Notes under the pieces: model-generated | Seen by the model: the letters and a program-made list of their open reading frames with translations, nothing else | Database searches by the model: none | What the model was told of the DNA's origin: nothing | Assembly: GCA_030068075.1 (NCBI GenBank) | Contig: CM057839.1 | Coordinates: 53,224,960 to 53,288,959 of the forward strand | Reading direction: 5' to 3' | Source of the DNA: Paguma larvata | Taxonomy: Eukaryota > Chordata > Mammalia > Carnivora > Viverridae | DNA: 64,000 bases | Part shown: positions 1 through 11,735 of the stretch, piece after piece | Layout: each line of letters starts with the position of its first letter | Numbering within the stretch: the stretch's first letter is position 1 | Translations under genes and position numbers: made by a program

Positions 1-154
1 GCTCTTTGTGTTCTGTTTGTCCATCTAGCAATTACTTGGAAGTACCTGAACTTCTACTTTTTTACACACGTGTACATGAATCATTTGAGTCTTAACGAAA
101 ACTCAGCCTGGCCTGGAATTTGGTTTATCTTTAACTAACAGGGGCAACTTATGA

Positions 155-300
155 ATAATAGAAGCACGGACTGTGGAGTCCATCCTTGGTTTGAAGCCAG
201 GCGTCCCCACTTAGTAGCTGTGAGAAAATAAGTCAGTTACCTCACCTCTCTGTGCCTCAGTTTCCTCATCACTAAAAAGAAGATGAGAGCACCACCCTCA
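155..300 (+). mobile_element. MIR SINE fragment
   Basis: Follows the MIR consensus in order: a tRNA-like head (agcacggactgtggagtcc), then the core 'acttagtagctgtgagaaaataagtcag', then the diagnostic 'cctctctgtgcctcagtttcctcatc'. Forward orientation. This is an old tRNA-derived SINE with no coding role. Edges are approximate. Confidence 0.85.
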
Positions 301-892
301 GAAGATGGGAGGCAGGACTGGAAGGGATGGTGGTTGCCAAGTGTCAGATTGGCCCTGTTGGTAGGAGGTCCTCCATGAAGAAGGGTTCTGTCTGGTCTCC
401 CAGCCACCCCCAGAACCCAGATCAATATCAAGCCAGTAAACCAGGCTTGCCCAAATTGCTTACCAAGAGGAAAAGGAACTTTCACTCTGGGCATAACTTT
501 AAGGAGAAAAATTTTTTTTCTTTCAGCTAATATAAGTGTATTTAGTGTGTGAACTGTTAGCTAATTCTACTCTTACTATTGTTTTTGAAAATTCAAGCGC
601 CTGAAGACCAGAAATTGAGAAATGCAGACTTCTGCTGACCCCACTAGCTCAGCTACAGGGCCTTGTCCCGTGTAGTTTCTGCTCAGAGATTAACTGTAAG
701 GGTTTCATTACATTTTGCACTTTCCTGTTTAAAATGGTGTGTGGCTACGCCAGCGCACTTAACATACCTCTTTCCTGTTTGGATTGCCATTTCCAGTTAA
801 ATGCCATATTCTGTGCTATTCCCCGTGTGAGCTGTAATCAATAATGATAATTTTTGCTGTATAAATTTATGAAACGAGTGACCCACAAAGGC

Positions 893-1012
893 ATCTGCTT
901 CTAACCAGTTGTGTGACCTTAGAAAATTTACTTATTTTCCTTGGTCTCAGGTCTTCAGCTGAGAAAATAGTGTCCCATTGTTATGAAAATTAAATGTTGG
1001 AGGATTGAAATA
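893..1012 (+). mobile_element. MIR SINE fragment, diverged
   Basis: The text 'agttgtgtgaccttagaaaa' and the following 'ttacttattttccttggtctcag' match the MIR core with many substitutions. It ends near a MIR-like 'ttatgaaaattaaatg'. Confidence 0.65.
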
Positions 1013-1129
1013 TGTACATGATTTTTCTAGTTCAGTTCTGAATTATTAAAGGTATGAATATGCCAGAACAATTCTATATGGTTTCTGCACCCAAACTCAC
1101 TTCACCTTCTCAAGGACCTTATAACCTAG

Positions 1130-1245
1130 GGGCTATGATTATCCTCAATTTAGAGAAGAGGAAACTGAGGCACAGAGAGGTTAAGAAATTTGCATAAGGT
1201 CACCTACAAGTGAAGGCGGTTCAAGACCAGGTAACTGGTTCCAGA
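1130..1245 (-). mobile_element. MIR SINE fragment, complement
   Basis: Contains 'gaggaaactgaggcacagag' followed by 'aggttaagaaatttgcataaggtcac', the reverse complement of the MIR core. The tRNA-like head is mostly lost. Confidence 0.8.
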
Positions 1246-1734
1246 GATTGGATCCATATGTTCTATGGCTTTTGTCGAATTTGGGTTCATGACAATGTTT
1301 TTGCATGATTCGGTATATCTGTGATCCATATATTTTTGTGAAAGAAGGCAAGGATCTCTTTCAATGGGGTCAAAGTGCTGTATAGAAGTTTAAAGTATCA
1401 TCTCGTTTGTGTCTTTTCCCCAGGTAATACTGCTAGAACCTCTCCTTTACTAAATGTGCTCTTCATTTAACCAAGGCATCAAAGAGAAACGAAATCTGTC
1501 TTTTGAGTATTAAATGAATTGCTTTCATTCCCACCTGAGGGAACTTGCAAAGCTTCTGCCTCCTGGATTGTGGATGCACAAGGAAAGTGTGCCTTTGGGT
1601 ATTGCTGATCGAATTCCAGTTCCTCCCATTGATATATCGACTCTGTGTTTCAATATGTGTATCATCTCCTTGTCCACCAGGGCTTTCTCTAACATGTGGA
1701 TCTGGATGTAGAAACTCCAGAAGGATCCCTCAGT
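1246..1734. other. No gene or classifiable repeat seen
   Basis: Unique AT-rich sequence. Short open frames across 1514-1844 run into the neighbouring CA repeat and look like chance. Confidence 0.5.
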
Positions 1735-1736
1735 TT

Positions 1737-1791
<55 letters not shown>
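1735..1791. repeat. (CT)n/(CA)n microsatellite
   Basis: A short CT run (1735-1745) passes directly into about 23 uninterrupted CA units (1746-1791). A perfect dinucleotide tract this long is usually length-polymorphic. It also creates spurious THTHTH and VCVCVC open frames. Confidence 0.97.
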
Positions 1792-1793
<2 letters not shown>

Positions 1794-3479
1794 CTTTATA
1801 TGTACTTTATTGTAACTTACATATACTTTATGCCTTTTACTTAGATAAACAGAGGAGTTTACATCACACCAATGCAAACAAGTAAAACAATTAAAAATGA
1901 TAATGACATAATCATTTTTTCCATCAACTGAGATCTACTACCTGGTAGTTCAACACTCTACCCAAATCCTCACTAGCAAAAAGTGTTACAGTTTCGTTGT
2001 TTTGTATAGAGCAATTCAGTCCTCTCTTCGTTCTATTTTTCCCTTCCATCACTTTCCCAGGGCCTAACTTTCCTGCTCAACTCTTCACATCAGGCTAGTT
2101 CATCAAGATAGGAGAAATTCTGAAGCCAGCTGCTGAGATAGTTCATTTTCTCCCTATTCTGTTACATTCGGCTTGTCCACAACCTATGGGAGGAACAGAT
2201 CTCTGTGAAGAGCCCACCTTGACAATTAGGTGGCAAGTGCTAACATCCCTAAATCTCCTTGTTACCACACTAGGCAGCTGCTCTTGTCCTACGTGTGGAA
2301 ACGCTGGGGGCAGCATTCAACCAGCCACATATAACCCCATCCCAGAGATTTCCTGCTTCTAATTTCTACCCGCCATCCTGAGGCTCTTGGCTGGAGGGGA
2401 AGAGATTGGATGTGAGACAGGGGAAGAACTTACCCTGGGGTAGGAAAGGAAGGGTGCTGATGGAGGACGGATGGGCAGAGTAGAGGGGGCACTACTGGAG
2501 GCGAATCAGAGAAAGGATCATGGCAGAGAGAGGCCTGGAAGCTTCTCTTGGCTGCGAGCCCCACAAGAGTAACTTAGAGATGGAAATCAGGTCCAGCTCT
2601 CCTGGTGATCACCCCTGTTTTATCCTGTGCTATCCTGCAGCGAGCTGACATATTTCTCTCCACTCTTCTATTTCTGCTACCTTGTGGTCAGCATTTCCAA
2701 TTAATATTTATTTAACACCAAGCACGGGGTAGATATCTGGAGGAGAGATTAAGTATAAAAGCTGGACCCTACCCTGGAAAACTTCTGGTGTCTTTCCCAG
2801 AGAAGCCTGCTGATTCTTTGGGAGTCGTTGTGCTGGGCTGCTTGAAAACAAGTACGAAACCCATTCAGCTCAGAGTCAGTCCCAACTACCTTCAAACCAG
2901 GCGAATAAAGAACACGCTGGGAATTGGTGAAATTTCCAATTCTGCCAGGGACATGAACTTCGGCACACAGTGGAAATGTATTGGTAAAAGTTAAAAATGC
3001 CTCAAGAAGATATCCACTTGCTAACGGGAAGGCTGTTCGACCCTGTGAGGGCAGCCAGCCCCTGGGAAGAGTTTGAGTATGAGAGGAAGGTGCTTGGCCA
3101 CTGTGAAGTCTTCCAGCAACACCGGCCTCAATGCCATCAGCCAGTTTCTCCTCATGGAAACCATTATGCCATCAAACAAAAATCACATTTTGCCCTCATT
3201 TCACGATGTGGACTTCTGCTAAATTAAATGTACTAAGAGGCTGAGAGCCAACATCTATAAAGGCTCAGTCTCAGACTCCTCTGTTTTCTGCTGATCTGTG
3301 CTTCCTTGAAAACAGACACCGGGTGATGGAAAATGTGGGAAAAGTTTTAACGTTCCTGCTAAAAGGAAAAACACCTTTTCTTTCTTTATGTTGGCCAGCC
3401 ACACCTGGCAAGGCAAAGACCAGCTGAGTGAAAAGTCACTTCTGCAAAATCCAGCTGAGTGTCAGTTGAGTTCGGCAAA
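1792..3479. other. No gene seen; unclassified unique sequence
   Basis: No repeat family is recognised with confidence. Two short open frames nearly abut on the + strand (2788-2994, 68 codons; 2997-3227, 76 codons). They have no recognisable domain and no convincing splice-site arrangement, so I do not call them genes. Confidence 0.5.
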
Positions 3480-3494
3480 CAGTGACTTGGAAAG

Positions 3495-3521
3495 AAAGAA
3501 AGAAACAGACAAACAAACAAA
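3495..3521. repeat. Short A-rich simple repeat
   Basis: Three GAAA-type units pass into three ACAA-type units. Possibly the A-rich tail of a decayed retroposon, but no body is recognisable upstream. Confidence 0.6.
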
Positions 3522-4495
3522 ACCAGGGGAAGGAGCCACCAGCTTCAGGTAGGGTGCATTTCTAGTGTTAGAGTATATACACATTCAACTTTTTTTTTTA
3601 TTTGACCAAAAATATGTCATTCACCTCCAAAGAAGTGTTCTCAAAAAAATAGCCCAAAGTACACAATTTTTTTTATGATGCTAATGCCTGGCACACAATG
3701 TGAGAAAATTAAGAAGTAGTGAAATCCATTCTTCATAAAGTAGAACATATTTGCTTCCAAATTTTCAATGTGATACCTGTCCTGCGTAAAGATGAGTAGG
3801 GGAGGTGAGAGGAGATGGGGACAGCTAATAACTCCTGTACATCTTATCTCTGATTGGCCAGAAAGGAATTTATATCTTCTTTGCTTGATCCTGGGACATG
3901 TGTCCTCAGGTGGGGAAAGAAGTCTGATTGTTGGGAAAGGAGGAAATTCTACGCTTAACTTTTCCACATGGCTTTATTCAGATATTGTTGAACTCTGTTG
4001 GAAACAACTAGAAACGCAGATGCTTTCTTACAGACCCTGACTGTCATATGTCTTGAGACTGAGTTGAAGAAAGTAGAGATGTTTCTACCTGCTCTCGGAT
4101 GAGTGTGGTGGTACCGCAGAGTCACTGTCCCGCCTCCCTCTCCTAACACCCAGGCCAACCGTAGATGTGCTGGGAGTCTGTATATAGCACTAATGAAGGC
4201 TGCAAACGCTTTCCCTAACGTTCAATTCCTTAGTCACCTTCTGGGCCCCTTTAAACTGTGAACAAGACGACCCTTGTTCTGAAAATCTGTCACCTCTTGC
4301 CAACACACACACATATACAAAAACACGACTGTTGGGCAAATAAATCTTTCCAGAGAAAATAGATTCCTTTCCAATTCAGTCAACTGTACTTAGCTGGAAA
4401 GGGAGAAATGTTATTTTTCCAGGATGAAGAGAAAACAAGACCTCTCCTGTTTACCCCGTCTAGCCCATTTCAAAAGAAGGTCAGTTTAATGCCTT

Positions 4496-4498
<3 letters not shown>
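3522..4498. other. No gene seen; unclassified unique sequence
   Basis: No recognised repeat apart from a T run near 3591-3599. Open frames of 67 to 108 codons on both strands overlap each other and show no known motif. Confidence 0.5.

Positions 4499-4528
<30 letters not shown>
4499..4528. repeat. Poly(A) tract, 30 bases
   Basis: An uninterrupted run of 30 A. No AATAAA signal or recognisable retroposon body is seen just upstream, so it is not assigned to a processed copy. The length suggests recent expansion or a recent insertion. Confidence 0.95.
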
Positions 4529-4530
<2 letters not shown>

Positions 4531-5159
4531 CTCAAGTGTTGTTTATCAGAAGACACTTGGTTCCTTTCAGGCTGGGAATCACACATTGGAGCTCTGTGTC
4601 TTTCTCTTTGAGCCGAGATGCACACGGCAGGATTGTGTTCCCTGCTGCTCTGGAGATATCAAGTGTTGGGAATGGGAAAGACAGAGTTTGGGGACACAGT
4701 CTGGTGACGCGGGATTCTTTGCCATTGGCCAGCCTCTCTATCGCTGGTGAACCACCCAAATCACTGAGAATGAAATAATGAGCTAACCAATTGATCTCCA
4801 CCTCATTCAAGGCCACACACGTATTCTGTGCTTACTTTTACCTATATTCCCCATAACCTGCGGACCTGAATCAGCCCTTAGGAGAGGGAGAAAACGCAGA
4901 GTAATGAAGCACCTGGCTGCAGAGTGTGGTTGGAATTTAAATCGGACACAATGCGATGTATCTCCTGGCCTGTTCTTCAGAGCTTGCTGGAGTAAGTTTC
5001 AAGGAAGTCCCAACCATGGCTACGTTAACTTGGGATGGAAAATTCCAGTTTTCAAGCCACTAAGCGTGAAAATAGGGCATGTAACATATAGTAGTTGCTT
5101 AGTTAAAGTTTGGTGAATTAAGCCAAACACATTTTTTAAAATGATAAATCTGGGAAACA
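4529..5159. other. No gene seen; unclassified unique sequence
   Basis: Overlapping frames of 94 (-) and 80 (+) codons sit at 4532-4816, with no domain recognised. No repeat assigned. Confidence 0.5.
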
Positions 5160-5495
5160 AACAAACAAAAAAAGAATGTTGCCACAGTGTGGATGAACCT
5201 TGAGGACATTACACTGAGTGAAATAAGCCAGTCAGAAGAAGACAGATAGTGTTTGATTCCGTTTATATGAGGTGTCTACAGCAGGCAAACTCCTAGAAAC
5301 AGAAAGTAGAGTGGTGGTTGTTTGGTGGGGAGGGCGTTTTCGTCGAATGTGGACAGAGTTCTGGATTTACAACGCAGGAAAATTCTGGAGAGTTGTTTCA
5401 TAATAATGTGAATATACTTAACACTACTGAACAGTACGCTTCAAAGTGGTTAAGATGGGAAACTTCTTGTGTTTTTACCACAAGTTAGAAAAAAA
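5160..5495 (+). mobile_element. L1 3' UTR fragment (old, L1M type)
   Basis: The series 'gtggatgaaccttgaggaca', 'actgagtgaaataagccagt', 'gaaagtagagtggtggttg', 'gaatatacttaacactactg' and 'aagtggttaagatggg' occurs in the order found in old L1 3' ends. It finishes in an A-rich stretch at about 5490. A 5'-truncated, non-coding relic. Confidence 0.8.
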
Positions 5496-6038
5496 AGTTC
5501 TCGACGTAATTATTTCAAAAACAAGAGAATCATAGACTTAAAATGGATCTGAGAGAAGTCACCCAGTCACCCTCTCACCGAAAGTAGGGTATTTCATTAG
5601 ATACTGCAGAGAAAGGCAGTAACTTCATACATTTTCATTTGTTTCAAGTATTGTTAATACTTGTCTTATCCAGCTTGTGGTTACCGTAAGTTTATGTAAT
5701 ATGTATTTCTTGCCTCTCTGTCTCATTCCAAACTAATTCCAAACAGAACAAATGGTCTGCTTGATTGCACTGGAACGTGAGTGAGCCCCAGATGGAAAAT
5801 TTTGCCTCCCTCCTTCGCGATGGTTTAATGGCTACTGTGGTTTGGATCTTCCCAGGTCTGGGAGGGAATAAGATCTCTTTTACAGTTAAATATTCTGAAC
5901 CTCGAGGAGAACAGTCAGAAAATCTGCAGCCCCTCAAAGTGCAGCCAAAACTGCTCTGTGGACTGGCTCAAGGGATCCTTCCGAGGCCATCCAGCCCATC
6001 CAGCCTCTAGGAGGGAAAGGGGGAAGATTTGCAAAGAC
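5496..6038. other. No gene seen; unclassified unique sequence
   Basis: Mutually overlapping 81-codon frames on both strands (5692-6010) have no recognisable motif. No repeat recognised. Confidence 0.5.
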
Positions 6039-6048
6039 GTCTTGCCAG

Positions 6049-6261
6049 TTCTATAAACTTTTTTTTTAATGTTTATTTATTTTTGAGAGAGACAGAATGC
6101 AAGCAGGGAAGGGGCAGAGAGAGAGAGAGGAAGACACAGAATCCAAAGCAGGCTCTGAGCTGTCAGCACAGACCTTGACACAGGGCTCAAACTCACGGAC
6201 CATGAGATCCTGACCTGAGCTGAAGTTGGACTCTTAAACAACTGAGCCACCCAGCTGCCCC
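6049..6261 (-). mobile_element. Feliform tRNA-derived SINE (SINEC_Fc type)
   Basis: Read in reverse it has the head 'gggcagctgggtggctcagt', a B-box-like 'gagtttgagccctgtgtc', the feliform segment 'gctgacagctcagagcctgc', a CT-rich body, and a tail giving 'tttttttttaatgtttattt' on the + strand. It is flanked by the target-site copies 'tcttgccag' at 6040-6048 and 6262-6270. SINEs of this class move with L1 machinery. Confidence 0.92.
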
Positions 6262-6447
6262 TCTTGCCAGAAGTTCTAACCACCTAATGACTGTTTCAAA
6301 AAATCTCCGTTTCTAATCACTGAGGTTGGGGGAAATGCCATGTTGTTTGTTAGACAAACTCTTACTATCTGAGAAACATACAGAGGAATTTGTTGATTTT
6401 AAAGAGAATGTTTAAATAATGCAGAATTTAAAACCTTGTATCTAGAC

Positions 6448-6770
6448 CTATTTAATGCAGTAGCCACTAGTCACATGTGATTTTTAAGCACTTGAGATGT
6501 GGCCCATCAGAACTGAGGTTACGGTCCATGTATAAAGTACACACTAGGTATTGAAAACAATACAAAAACAAAAATGTACGATATCTTATTAATAACATTC
6601 ATACTGGTTACACGTTGAAATTGTATTTTGCATATATTGGGGTAAATTATATTGTTAAAATCAATTTGGCTTGATTCTTTTTACTTTCTCAGTATGGTTA
6701 CTAAAACTTTTAAACATTGTATATGGCTTGCCTTATGTTCCTGTTGGATCCCGCTGATGTAAACTATTCT
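6448..6770. mobile_element. Fossil DNA transposon, hAT-like MER element
   Basis: The left side reads 'agtagccactagtcacatgt' followed by 'cacttgagatgtggc'. The right side carries 'tatggcttgccttatgttcc' and 'ttggatcccgctg'. These resemble the ends of old non-autonomous hAT elements with 'tgtccaata...ttggacagcgctg' termini. The left terminus is missing. The exact family is uncertain. Confidence 0.55.
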
Positions 6771-6824
6771 GTGAAATTTAGAATTACTGAAGATAAGGGT
6801 CTGCAATGGTATGAAAAAAAAAAT

Positions 6825-7010
6825 AATAATAGCCTTTATGACACATCTACTATGTGTCTGACACTTGATTTACATGATTTTATTTAACCCTAATAACATT
6901 ACAAAAAGGTAATTTTTATTAGTTCCATTTATTGAAAGACTAAGTATCTTCCCCCAAATTGCATGGCTCACTAGTGGCAGAACTGGTATTTAAATTCAGG
7001 TTTTCTGGCA
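6825..7010 (-). mobile_element. MIR SINE fragment, complement
   Basis: Contains 'ctactatgtgtctgacactt', then 'attttatttaaccctaataa', then 'ctcactagtggcagaactgg', the reverse-complement order of MIR. Diverged but collinear. Confidence 0.72.
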
Positions 7011-7088
7011 CCAAAATACATGAGCTTTTCAGTTTGACCTGATGTCTTTTAACCATTTTTTACCTCACTTTAAAAAATGTGCCCAAGA

Positions 7089-7232
7089 GATGCCTGGGTG
7101 GCTCAGTGGGTTGAGCAACTGACTCTTGATTTTGGCTTAGGTCATGATCTCATGGTCTATGAGTTTGAGCCCTGTGTTGGGCTCCACACCAGGTGTGGAG
7201 CCTGCTTAGGATTCTCTCTTTCCCTCCCTCTG

Positions 7233-7279
<47 letters not shown>

Positions 7280-7295
7280 ATAAATAAATAAACAT
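7089..7295 (+). mobile_element. Carnivoran tRNA-derived SINE, older subtype
   Basis: The head 'gatgcctgggtggctcagtg', B-box region 'tgagtttgagccctgtgttg' and '(g)tggagcctgcttaggattct' lack the feliform 'gctgacagctcagagcctgg' segment, so this is an older subtype. 17-base target-site copies, differing at one base (AAAAAATGTGCCCAAGA type), lie at 7072-7088 and 7296-7312. Confidence 0.93.
7234..7276. repeat. (CT)n microsatellite inside SINE
   Basis: About 21 CT units, expanded from the SINE pyrimidine body. Gives rise to artefactual LSLSLS (+) and RERERE (-) open frames. Confidence 0.95.
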
Positions 7296-7312
7296 AAAAA
7301 ATATGCCCAAGA

Positions 7313-7939
7313 ATGTTGGCATTTGGTGACTTGGAAAAAGTAGGAATATCTTCCCACTCAGTTCCTAATAGCTGAAAAGTTTTGATGATCTGAAAAATCA
7401 GTGTCATCTATTCATTCTTTTATTTTTGACAAGGGAGGAATGGAAACATTGGTTCTTATCAACAAAAAACTAATAGCATTTAAGATGGAGAAAATTACAA
7501 AATAAGATTCAATCTTTCCTAAATACAGAAGAAAAAGGGAACTTATTTGATGGAGGAGAAGTTAATATTGATTGAGTGTTTACTATTCTCATCAGGTATC
7601 CCCTGAGTTCATAATTCTTAACAGATCCAAACTGGAAAACATCATCTTTACGTAACCGCAGACCAGCTCTTCCTCCTTCTTCATTCTCTATCTTGAGTAA
7701 TATCACCTGAATCTACCAAGTCAGTTAAGCCAGAAACCTTGTGTTTTCTCTACTCTCATTTCCTTACCCTCCTCTCAACCTTGACAGCCCATAGGACATG
7801 GGTGTTCTTACTTTGCTCGAGTAGTACAAATTGTGCTGTCTGATCACCGTGCTGGTCCTTACTCTTACCAGCAGGACCTAGGTCCATATCCAGCTCACAC
7901 AGAGTGTAATTAACCTTTTGAAACGTTTGCAGTCAACTG
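7313..7939. other. No gene seen; possibly old LINE-derived in part
   Basis: Parts of 7690-7790 ('agttaagccagaaaccttgt' and a following pyrimidine-rich stretch) recall L2 text, too weakly to call. No coding feature recognised. Confidence 0.4.
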
Positions 7940-9540
7940 GGTATAAAATTATAGCTCATTGTTATGTCACTTTGCTGAGTTACTTATGATGTGTTAGCTT
8001 TCTGAGTGTGTTGCTCAGAAATACTTTGCCTGTTGATATACTTTGTCCATTTTTCTCTCGAGGCCACTGTCTTTTTCTTGTTGATTTGTTTGATTACATT
8101 TCTTGTTGATTTATGTTCTTCCATATTCTAGATGGGAATCCCTTATCCAGTTGACATGCTCTAAAGGCTCTTCTCCCATTTTGAAGTCTGTTTCTAACAT
8201 TATCCATGTTCCCTTTGTGTAGCATAAATCCTTAACTTTGATGTACTCTCTAATCAACTTTATCCCATATGTTTTTTGGAAGTTTTTGCTTAAAAGTCTC
8301 CCACTTGCTTCAACATCAGATGCATTTTAAAATAAATTTATCATGGATCTCAAAGACCTAACTGGAATTTCGTCGTAACTACATGGTATTTCCTAGATAA
8401 ATGTGGGGAGAGTTGATATCTTTACAATTTTAAGTCCTCTGGGGCAAGAACAAGAATGTTACTCATTCACTTGGGTTTTTTTTTTTTCTTTCTATGTCCT
8501 TTATTAGAACTCTTAAGTTTTCTCAAAGAGGCTTATGTAATCTTGGTTAATTACCCAACATTTTTCAGTTGTTGCTATGTGAATGGTATCTTGCCTTATT
8601 AAAATAACATTTTCTAGTTGTTTGCTGTTGGAAATGCTCTCATAATTTGATCATATACCCATCAAGTTCTTACAGTTTACCTGCTGATTCTATTGGTTCT
8701 TCTCAGTAGGTAAGTATATCACCTGCAAAAACTGATAATTTCGTTCCTTTCTTTCCAATTCTTTCCTTTCCTTCTTTTCTTCAGGGTTGGTCAGGGTTTC
8801 CAATATTATAGTGTTGGTTGTAATATATAGTGGTTTTTGACAATATTTCTCTTGTTCCAGTCTTAGCAGGAATGCCCTTAAATTTTTTCCATTAAGTAAA
8901 AGTGGTTTCGGAATATAACCATGATCCATTTAAGGGGAAAAAAGAAATCCTTTTCTACTCTTAGTTTGCTAAGGGTTTTTATCATAAATAAGTAAAGAAT
9001 TTGTTGAATGCTTTTCTGCATCAATTGAAATTATCATGAGCTTTAAAATAATAATCTATTAATTTTCTGAATTATATTGGGAGAATCCCCAATGATTAAC
9101 CATTAATTAATCAAGCTGTATTATTTTAAAACATACTGTTGGAATCAAATGGCTAATATTTCAGAAGACGTTTCATCTAGTTGCATAAGAGAAAAGGATA
9201 TAGTTTTCTTTCTTTTAATACTGTGTTCATCTCATTTATATAAAGTTTATGAAATGAGCTTGTAGTTTTTGGTTTTGTCTCTTCTGGAATAACTTATAAT
9301 GCAGATAAAAATTTATCATTCCTCAAGATTTTGATAGAACTCACCTGAAAAAACCATTCGGACCTACAGTGCTTTGAGAGGGGGAAGTTGTTCATTTTCA
9401 CTTAATTTATTTAAAACTTATTGGTCTATTCAAGTTCCCTATTTCATATGTCAGTTTCGGCATGTAATATTTTTTCCATTTTCTCTAGATTTTCAAATTT
9501 TTTAGTTCATAAAACTTAGTATTTTAATTTTTTTTGAAAG
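7940..9540 (-). mobile_element. Degenerate antisense L1 ORF2 and 3' region
   Basis: The + strand matches antisense L1 ORF2 landmark after landmark: 'tactttgtccatttttctct', 'cttatccagttgaca', 'acctgcaaaaactgataatt', 'cttgttccagtcttagcagg', 'agtttgctaagggtttttat', 'cttttctgcatcaattgaaa', 'caccTGAAAAAACCATTCGG' and 'tattggtctattcaag'. The element therefore reads on the - strand, 3' end at left. Many stops and indels break the frame. At 8715-8729 the reverse-transcriptase F-A-D-D position reads F-A-G-D, so the first catalytic Asp is lost. The 79-codon frame at 8690-8929 is a fragment in another frame. Non-functional. Confidence 0.8.
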
Positions 9541-9961
9541 TTTTAGCCACTGCTAAAGATTTCAAACACTGTAGAAAAGTTGAAAGAAGAAATTGAAAAA
9601 CCCATTTCAAATCTAATGCCCCCAAAATAATTGTCATGGAAACATCTCAATGTATGTAGCTATATAGACATTTTTCTGTATGTACAGAGTTATAATATTA
9701 TCATTAATAATAATAGCAAACACATATGGTACTTGATATTATCACAACAGATATAGATAGAACAATCACATACATATAAAGATAGAAGAGAGTATGCCTA
9801 GAGAGCTAAAAGATGATGAATAGATAGATAGATAACCCAGCATATGTTTCTATTATAATACCCATAGTGAAAAAAGCTTTTTTACATTTGTTGATTACAA
9901 ATGCATTTCTCCCCAGGTTTCTGTTTATCAAACGCATGAATGAAAAAAATGAATAAATGTG
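9541..9961. other. No gene seen; AT-rich sequence
   Basis: AT-rich with a short GATA run at 9821-9834. No repeat family assigned. Confidence 0.5.
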
Positions 9962-10165
9962 CAATGCTATGTGCAAACACTGTTAGGAGCCACATACCTT
10001 TTGTTTATATAATCCTCCGCAGACCCTTGCAAGGAAGATAGTATCATACTGATTTTACAGTTGAGGAAAATGAAACTGAAAATAAATAACTTTCCCAGGG
10101 TTTAAAAAGTGACAAGGTGATGTACAGGGTTCCGGCATGAGGTCTGTCCAACCCGGATACCTGCT
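9962..10165 (-). mobile_element. MIR SINE fragment, complement
   Basis: Collinear with reverse MIR: 'atgctatgtgcaaacactgt', 'tatcatactgattttacagt', 'gaggaaaatgaaactgaaaa' and 'acccggatacctgctcgctt'. Confidence 0.7.
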
Positions 10166-10982
10166 CGCTTTCCACCGTACTGCACTGATAGTCAGAACAA
10201 ATAGCCCAGGATAAGGGAAGGACAAAAATGCAAAAGGGCCAAAAGAAATACCAGGAATCTGTAGTTCCTTTTCTGAACAAGTGTTTATGAAGTTCCTCCT
10301 AGACATCAACCTTAGGGACCAGGTTTCAGTGGCTCCTAAACAGAGCTCCCACCTTCTATCTCTACGAAGTGACCAGTGTAACACTTAACCTCTGTTCTGG
10401 AGCATGGAGTGGAACGAAAGGGAGACGTACAAGATAAAGAGATGGTTCCCAAAGGCTGCCTGTGTACAAACAGGCTAAAGAGAAGGCAGACAACTGGAGG
10501 AGGGAGGGACAGTGCCCTACATCAACAGTGATGCGCAGAGGAAAGGGCCATGTGGGGGAACAGAAGCTGCCTCCTTGCCTCATCCTCTCTCTAAATTGGA
10601 ACCTATTTAGGTCCACCAATTAGGAAAAAGGCCCTCTTTGCACTGAGCAAATAAAAGTTTCCCCTTCTTCCTGCTGCATGTGCTACACTGGACCCAGAGC
10701 ATCAACCTGGCCGGGTGGCTTTGCCAGGACAAAATTACACCACCACCCTGCCTGCTGTGGAGAAGCTTCCGATACGGCCATCCCCATCATGGCTCACTTT
10801 GCATCAGGGCACTTTAACAAGTCACTAGAACACACAGTTGGCTTTATGGTATCTGTCATTTATGATGAACAAATATGTCGATAAAAAGAATGATAACCCA
10901 GTTCAGGGGGGGATGGGCAAGATAGCTTATTTTCTGATGATTTGCATGTTACCAAAAACCCCAGTTGAGAATTTCAGGTTTC
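10166..10982. other. No gene seen; unclassified unique sequence
   Basis: Overlapping - strand frames of 78, 109 and 85 codons (10044-10619) are in different frames and partly on MIR sequence. No domain recognised, no repeat assigned. Confidence 0.5.
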
Positions 10983-10995
10983 TTAACATTATTTT

Positions 10996-11181
10996 TTTAA
11001 TGTTTATTTATTTTTGAGTAGGGGGAGAGGCGGAGAGAGAGGGAGACACAGAATCTAATGCAGGCTCCAGGATCAGAGCTGTCAGCACAGAACCCGATGC
11101 GGGGCTTGAACTCATGAACCGTGAGATCATGACCTGAGCCAAAGTCAGCCACTTAACCGACTGAGCCACCCAGGGCCCCTG
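10996..11181 (-). mobile_element. Feliform tRNA-derived SINE (SINEC_Fc type)
   Basis: Carries 'cagagctgtcagcacagaac' and ends 'actgagccacccagggcccc'. The target-site copies 'ttaacattatttt' lie at 10983-10995 and 11182-11194. The CT body is short and the intact TSDs imply a comparatively young insertion. Confidence 0.93.
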
Positions 11182-11269
11182 TTAACATTATTTTAAAATA
11201 CCACCAATTCTCAAAAAAAGATATGTGTTCTGAAGGAAGGGGGATTGCAAAACCTGGGGGTCCCTGTTC

Positions 11270-11735
11270 ATGTCTTTATTTAAGCCTGAATTTTTGTTGA
11301 ACTATAAAACATACACACAGAATCGTGCACAAATTATAAGTGTACAGCTCAGTAAATTTTCATAAAATAAGTACATTCCAGTAGCCAACACCCAAGTCAA
11401 GAAACAGAATTAGTACAAACGCCCCAGAAATCCCTTCTTGTTTTCTAGTCACAACAGACTACCACCGCTCTGACTTTGAATGCCCCAGGCTCACTTTGTC
11501 ATGAACCCACATTTTTAAACCCTGTAAATGAAATCATCCAGTGTGTACTCTTTCCTGTCTAGCATCTTTCCCTCAACCTTATTTTTGTGAGATTGATACA
11601 TGTTACTGCCAATTAGTAATAGTTGACTCATTCTCTCTGCTATATAGCATGCCCTTGTAGGCAAGTACCAAAAATTATTTAATCCATTCTACTATTGATG
11701 GACATTTGGGTCATTTTCAGTTTGGAGCTCATGCG
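11270..11735 (-). mobile_element. L1 3' UTR fragment, complement (L1M type)
   Basis: On the + strand: 'aactataaaacatacacaca', 'taagtgtacagctcagtaaa', 'caacacccaagtcaagaaac', 'gtaaatgaaatcatccagtg', 'gtgagattgatacatgttac' and 'attgatggacatttgggtca'. This is the reverse complement of an old L1 3' end, with the polyadenylated side at left. Confidence 0.78.

Noticed and set aside
1525..1877. Cys/Val- and His/Thr-repeat proteins at the CA repeat
   Set aside because: Direct translation of the microsatellite. The same holds for RERERE and LSLSLS frames at CT tracts (7.2, 35.9, 45.4 kb) and for tyrosine/isoleucine-rich frames at 29.4 kb.
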